Shown in pieces: positions 5,917 through 7,120 of a stretch of DNA of 7,120 nucleotides (positions are counted from its first letter, which is position 1; every line of letters starts with the position of its first letter). The notes beneath the pieces are model-generated. The model saw nothing but the letters and a program-made list of their open reading frames with translations, was not told where the DNA came from and did not search any database. Origin of the DNA: Nitrospira sp. UBA5699 (GTDB lineage: Bacteria; Nitrospirota; Nitrospiria; Nitrospirales; Nitrospiraceae); contig DIHJ01000059.1 in the NCBI GenBank assembly GCA_002420105.1, positions 1 to 7,120 on the forward strand, given 5' to 3'. A program made the translations under genes and the position numbers.

Positions 5917-6978
5917 TTGAAGGCATTCGCGCGACGACACCGTCCCATCGTGATCGGAGTCTTCCTGGGGTTCCTCGCCTTGTCCCCCCTTCCCGCCGCA
6001 ACCGCCGCCGACTCCGGCAAACGCGCGGTCGAGCGGGCGTCGGAGTTGTTCAAGGCCGGCGACGCCGACGGAGCCATCGCCGCGCTGAACAAGGCCGTGG
6101 AACTCAATCCCTCCTCGGCCGAAGCCTATCACCTCCTCGGGCGCGTCTATTTTCAGGGGAAGAAGAAACCCCACGAGGCCGCCGAGGCCTTCTCGCGCGC
6201 GATCAAACTGAAGCCGGTCTATCCGGACGCCTTGAACGATCTGGCGGAAGTCTATCTGGCCCAGGGGAAGTCCGCGGAAGCGGAACAGGCGCTCCGGCGG
6301 GCCATCGAACTGGACCCCAGGCATGACGAGTCCTACCTGGATCTGGCGAAGGTCTACGAGGGCCGCCGGGACGTGCCGGCGGCGATGAAGGTGTATCAGA
6401 AGCTGCTGGGGGTCGCGCCGGGGCATCCCGAAGGTCTCTTCGGGCTGGCGATGTTGTATGAGGGGCGGAGCGAAAACAAAGCGGCTCGCGACCTGCTCGG
6501 GCGGCTGACGGAATCGAATCCCAAACATGCCGATGCCTGGTATCAGCTCGGCCGCCTGGCGGAGCGCGGGAATGATTTGCTCGAAGCGGCCTATGCCTAT
6601 AAACAGGCCGTGGCGTCCAAGCCGGATCTGGTCGATGCCCATTACAATCTGGGGTTCATTCTCCGGAGTCAGAACAAACCGGCCGAGGCGGAACGGGAGT
6701 TCCTCGAAGTCATCCGCTACCGGCCGGAATATGCCGAGGCCCACATGAACTTGGGCGTCGTCTACACGAGCATGAACAAGCTGGAAGAGGCTGAGCAGGA
6801 GTACGAAAAGGCCGTCGCCTTGAAGCCGGATTATGCCGAGGCCCACTACAATCTGGGGGTCTTCTATGAACTCCACCGCAAAGACATGCCGCGCGCGCTG
6901 GCCCAGTACCACAAGTACCGAAATCTGGGCGGGCGGGACGACCGTGTGGAGCGGATCATCGGAACGGGGGGACGGTAA
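5917..6978 (+). CDS. Exported protein of eight to nine tetratricopeptide repeats
   Basis: A 353-residue protein with a TTG start, supported by GGGAG (5905-5909) 7 bases upstream and by the signal peptide it opens (MKAFARRHRP, hydrophobic core 11-25, cleavage near ATA-A at 30-31). From about residue 36 to 337 the chain is nothing but TPR units of 34 to 35 residues. The unit-end prolines recur at P65, P100, P134, P168, P202, P236, P270 and P304, and the A/G-x-x-x-A positions are clear (AYHLLGRVYFQG, AHYNLGFILRSQNK, AHMNLGVVYTSMNK). The ninth unit (MPRALAQYHKYRNLGG) is incomplete. TPR arrays form a superhelical groove that binds peptides or partner proteins; this one should act in the periplasm or at the inner face of the outer membrane. 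No catalytic domain is present, and the partner cannot be read from the sequence. The last three units are the most regular and the closest to each other. Confidence 0.94.
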   Translation: MKAFARRHRPIVIGVFLGFLALSPLPAATAADSGKRAVERASELFKAGDADGAIAALNKAVELNPSSAEAYHLLGRVYFQGKKKPHEAAEAFSRAIKLKPVYPDALNDLAEVYLAQGKSAEAEQALRRAIELDPRHDESYLDLAKVYEGRRDVPAAMKVYQKLLGVAPGHPEGLFGLAMLYEGRSENKAARDLLGRLTESNPKHADAWYQLGRLAERGNDLLEAAYAYKQAVASKPDLVDAHYNLGFILRSQNKPAEAEREFLEVIRYRPEYAEAHMNLGVVYTSMNKLEEAEQEYEKAVALKPDYAEAHYNLGVFYELHRKDMPRALAQYHKYRNLGGRDDRVERIIGTGGR

Positions 6979-6982
6979 TCGG

Positions 6983-7090
6983 GTGTGACGAGCGAGACTG
7001 GCGGGACGTGCGCGACAGGCCAGTGTGCAAGGGACAGGCAGTCGATTCTCGAACTCGTCTCGCGCTTCGCGCCAGTCTCGCGTGTCTCGC
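6983..7090. repeat. Intergenic inverted repeat with arms made of four 9-bp units
   Basis: The left arm (6983-7018) reads GTGTGACGA, GCGAGACTG, GCGGGACGT, GCGCGACAG. On the minus strand the right arm (7090-7055) reads GCGAGACAC, GCGAGACTG, GCGCGAAGC, GCGAGACGA. The units pair in register across a 36-base spacer (7019-7054). The second units are identical and extend to a 12-bp perfect match, GCGAGACTGGCG (6992-7003) with its complement at 7070-7081. By hand count 26 of 36 arm positions match. The repeat begins 4 bases after the TPR stop. No T-run follows, so it is not a standard terminator; it looks more like a dispersed REP-like or protein-binding element. Confidence 0.7.
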
Positions 7091-7120
7091 CTACCAGTAC
7101 GGCCAGGGACGCCAATAGGG

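Noticed and set aside
5779..6912. Long minus-strand open frame (377 codons) opposite the TPR gene
   Set aside because: It mirrors the GC-rich TPR repeats; its apparent internal repetition is the reverse reading of the TPR units. It has no signal, no known motif, and runs through the terminator hairpin.
6983..7090. CRISPR-like array or intrinsic terminator
   Set aside because: The units are 9 bp without spacers and invert between arms, which excludes CRISPR. The missing T-run and the 36-base loop argue against an intrinsic terminator.

Overview
The window comes from a GC-rich, double-membraned (Gram-negative type) bacterium. The codon use, the SecA N-terminus, the outer-membrane barrels and the TPR protein all fit a Nitrospira-like member of Nitrospirota. 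That assignment is inferred from general resemblance, not from a search. No tRNA, rRNA, CRISPR array, transposase or phage gene was seen.

Layout. (1) 1-285, minus strand: the first 95 codons of secA, reading out of the left edge. (2) 286-462: a divergent intergenic region with promoter-like hexamers and a perfect 10-bp inverted repeat (389-398/437-446) just upstream of the next gene. (3) 463-5770, plus strand: six closely spaced genes that look like one transcription unit. In order they are a small exported His/Cys protein (A1), an outer-membrane beta-barrel protein (B1), a TlpA-type thiol-disulfide oxidoreductase, a second small His/Cys protein (A2), a second beta-barrel (B2), and a lipoprotein with a YncE/YVTN-like beta-propeller. 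A strong hairpin at 5802-5833 ends the unit. (4) 5854-6978: an exported protein of eight to nine TPRs, with its own good sigma70-like promoter and a TTG start. (5) 6979-7120: an intergenic inverted repeat in which each arm is built from four 9-bp units of consensus GCGNGACNN.

The most interesting part is region 3. A1-B1 and A2-B2 are two copies of one gene pair, with the TlpA-like gene between them. The small proteins share THxTxLCxWxCAAGQ plus an RGPP tail. The barrels share a mature N-terminus SCGxVSCFVVIGSQQQVP, so each carries a cysteine pair at its very start. B1, but not B2, has His/acid-rich loops. All six products carry export signals. A reasonable reading, by inference, is an envelope system in which a thiol oxidoreductase maintains cysteines on small periplasmic metal- or redox-handling proteins and on partner outer-membrane barrels, with the lipoprotein propeller as an accessory. 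The substrate (copper or another metal, or a hydrophobic compound) cannot be told from this sequence.
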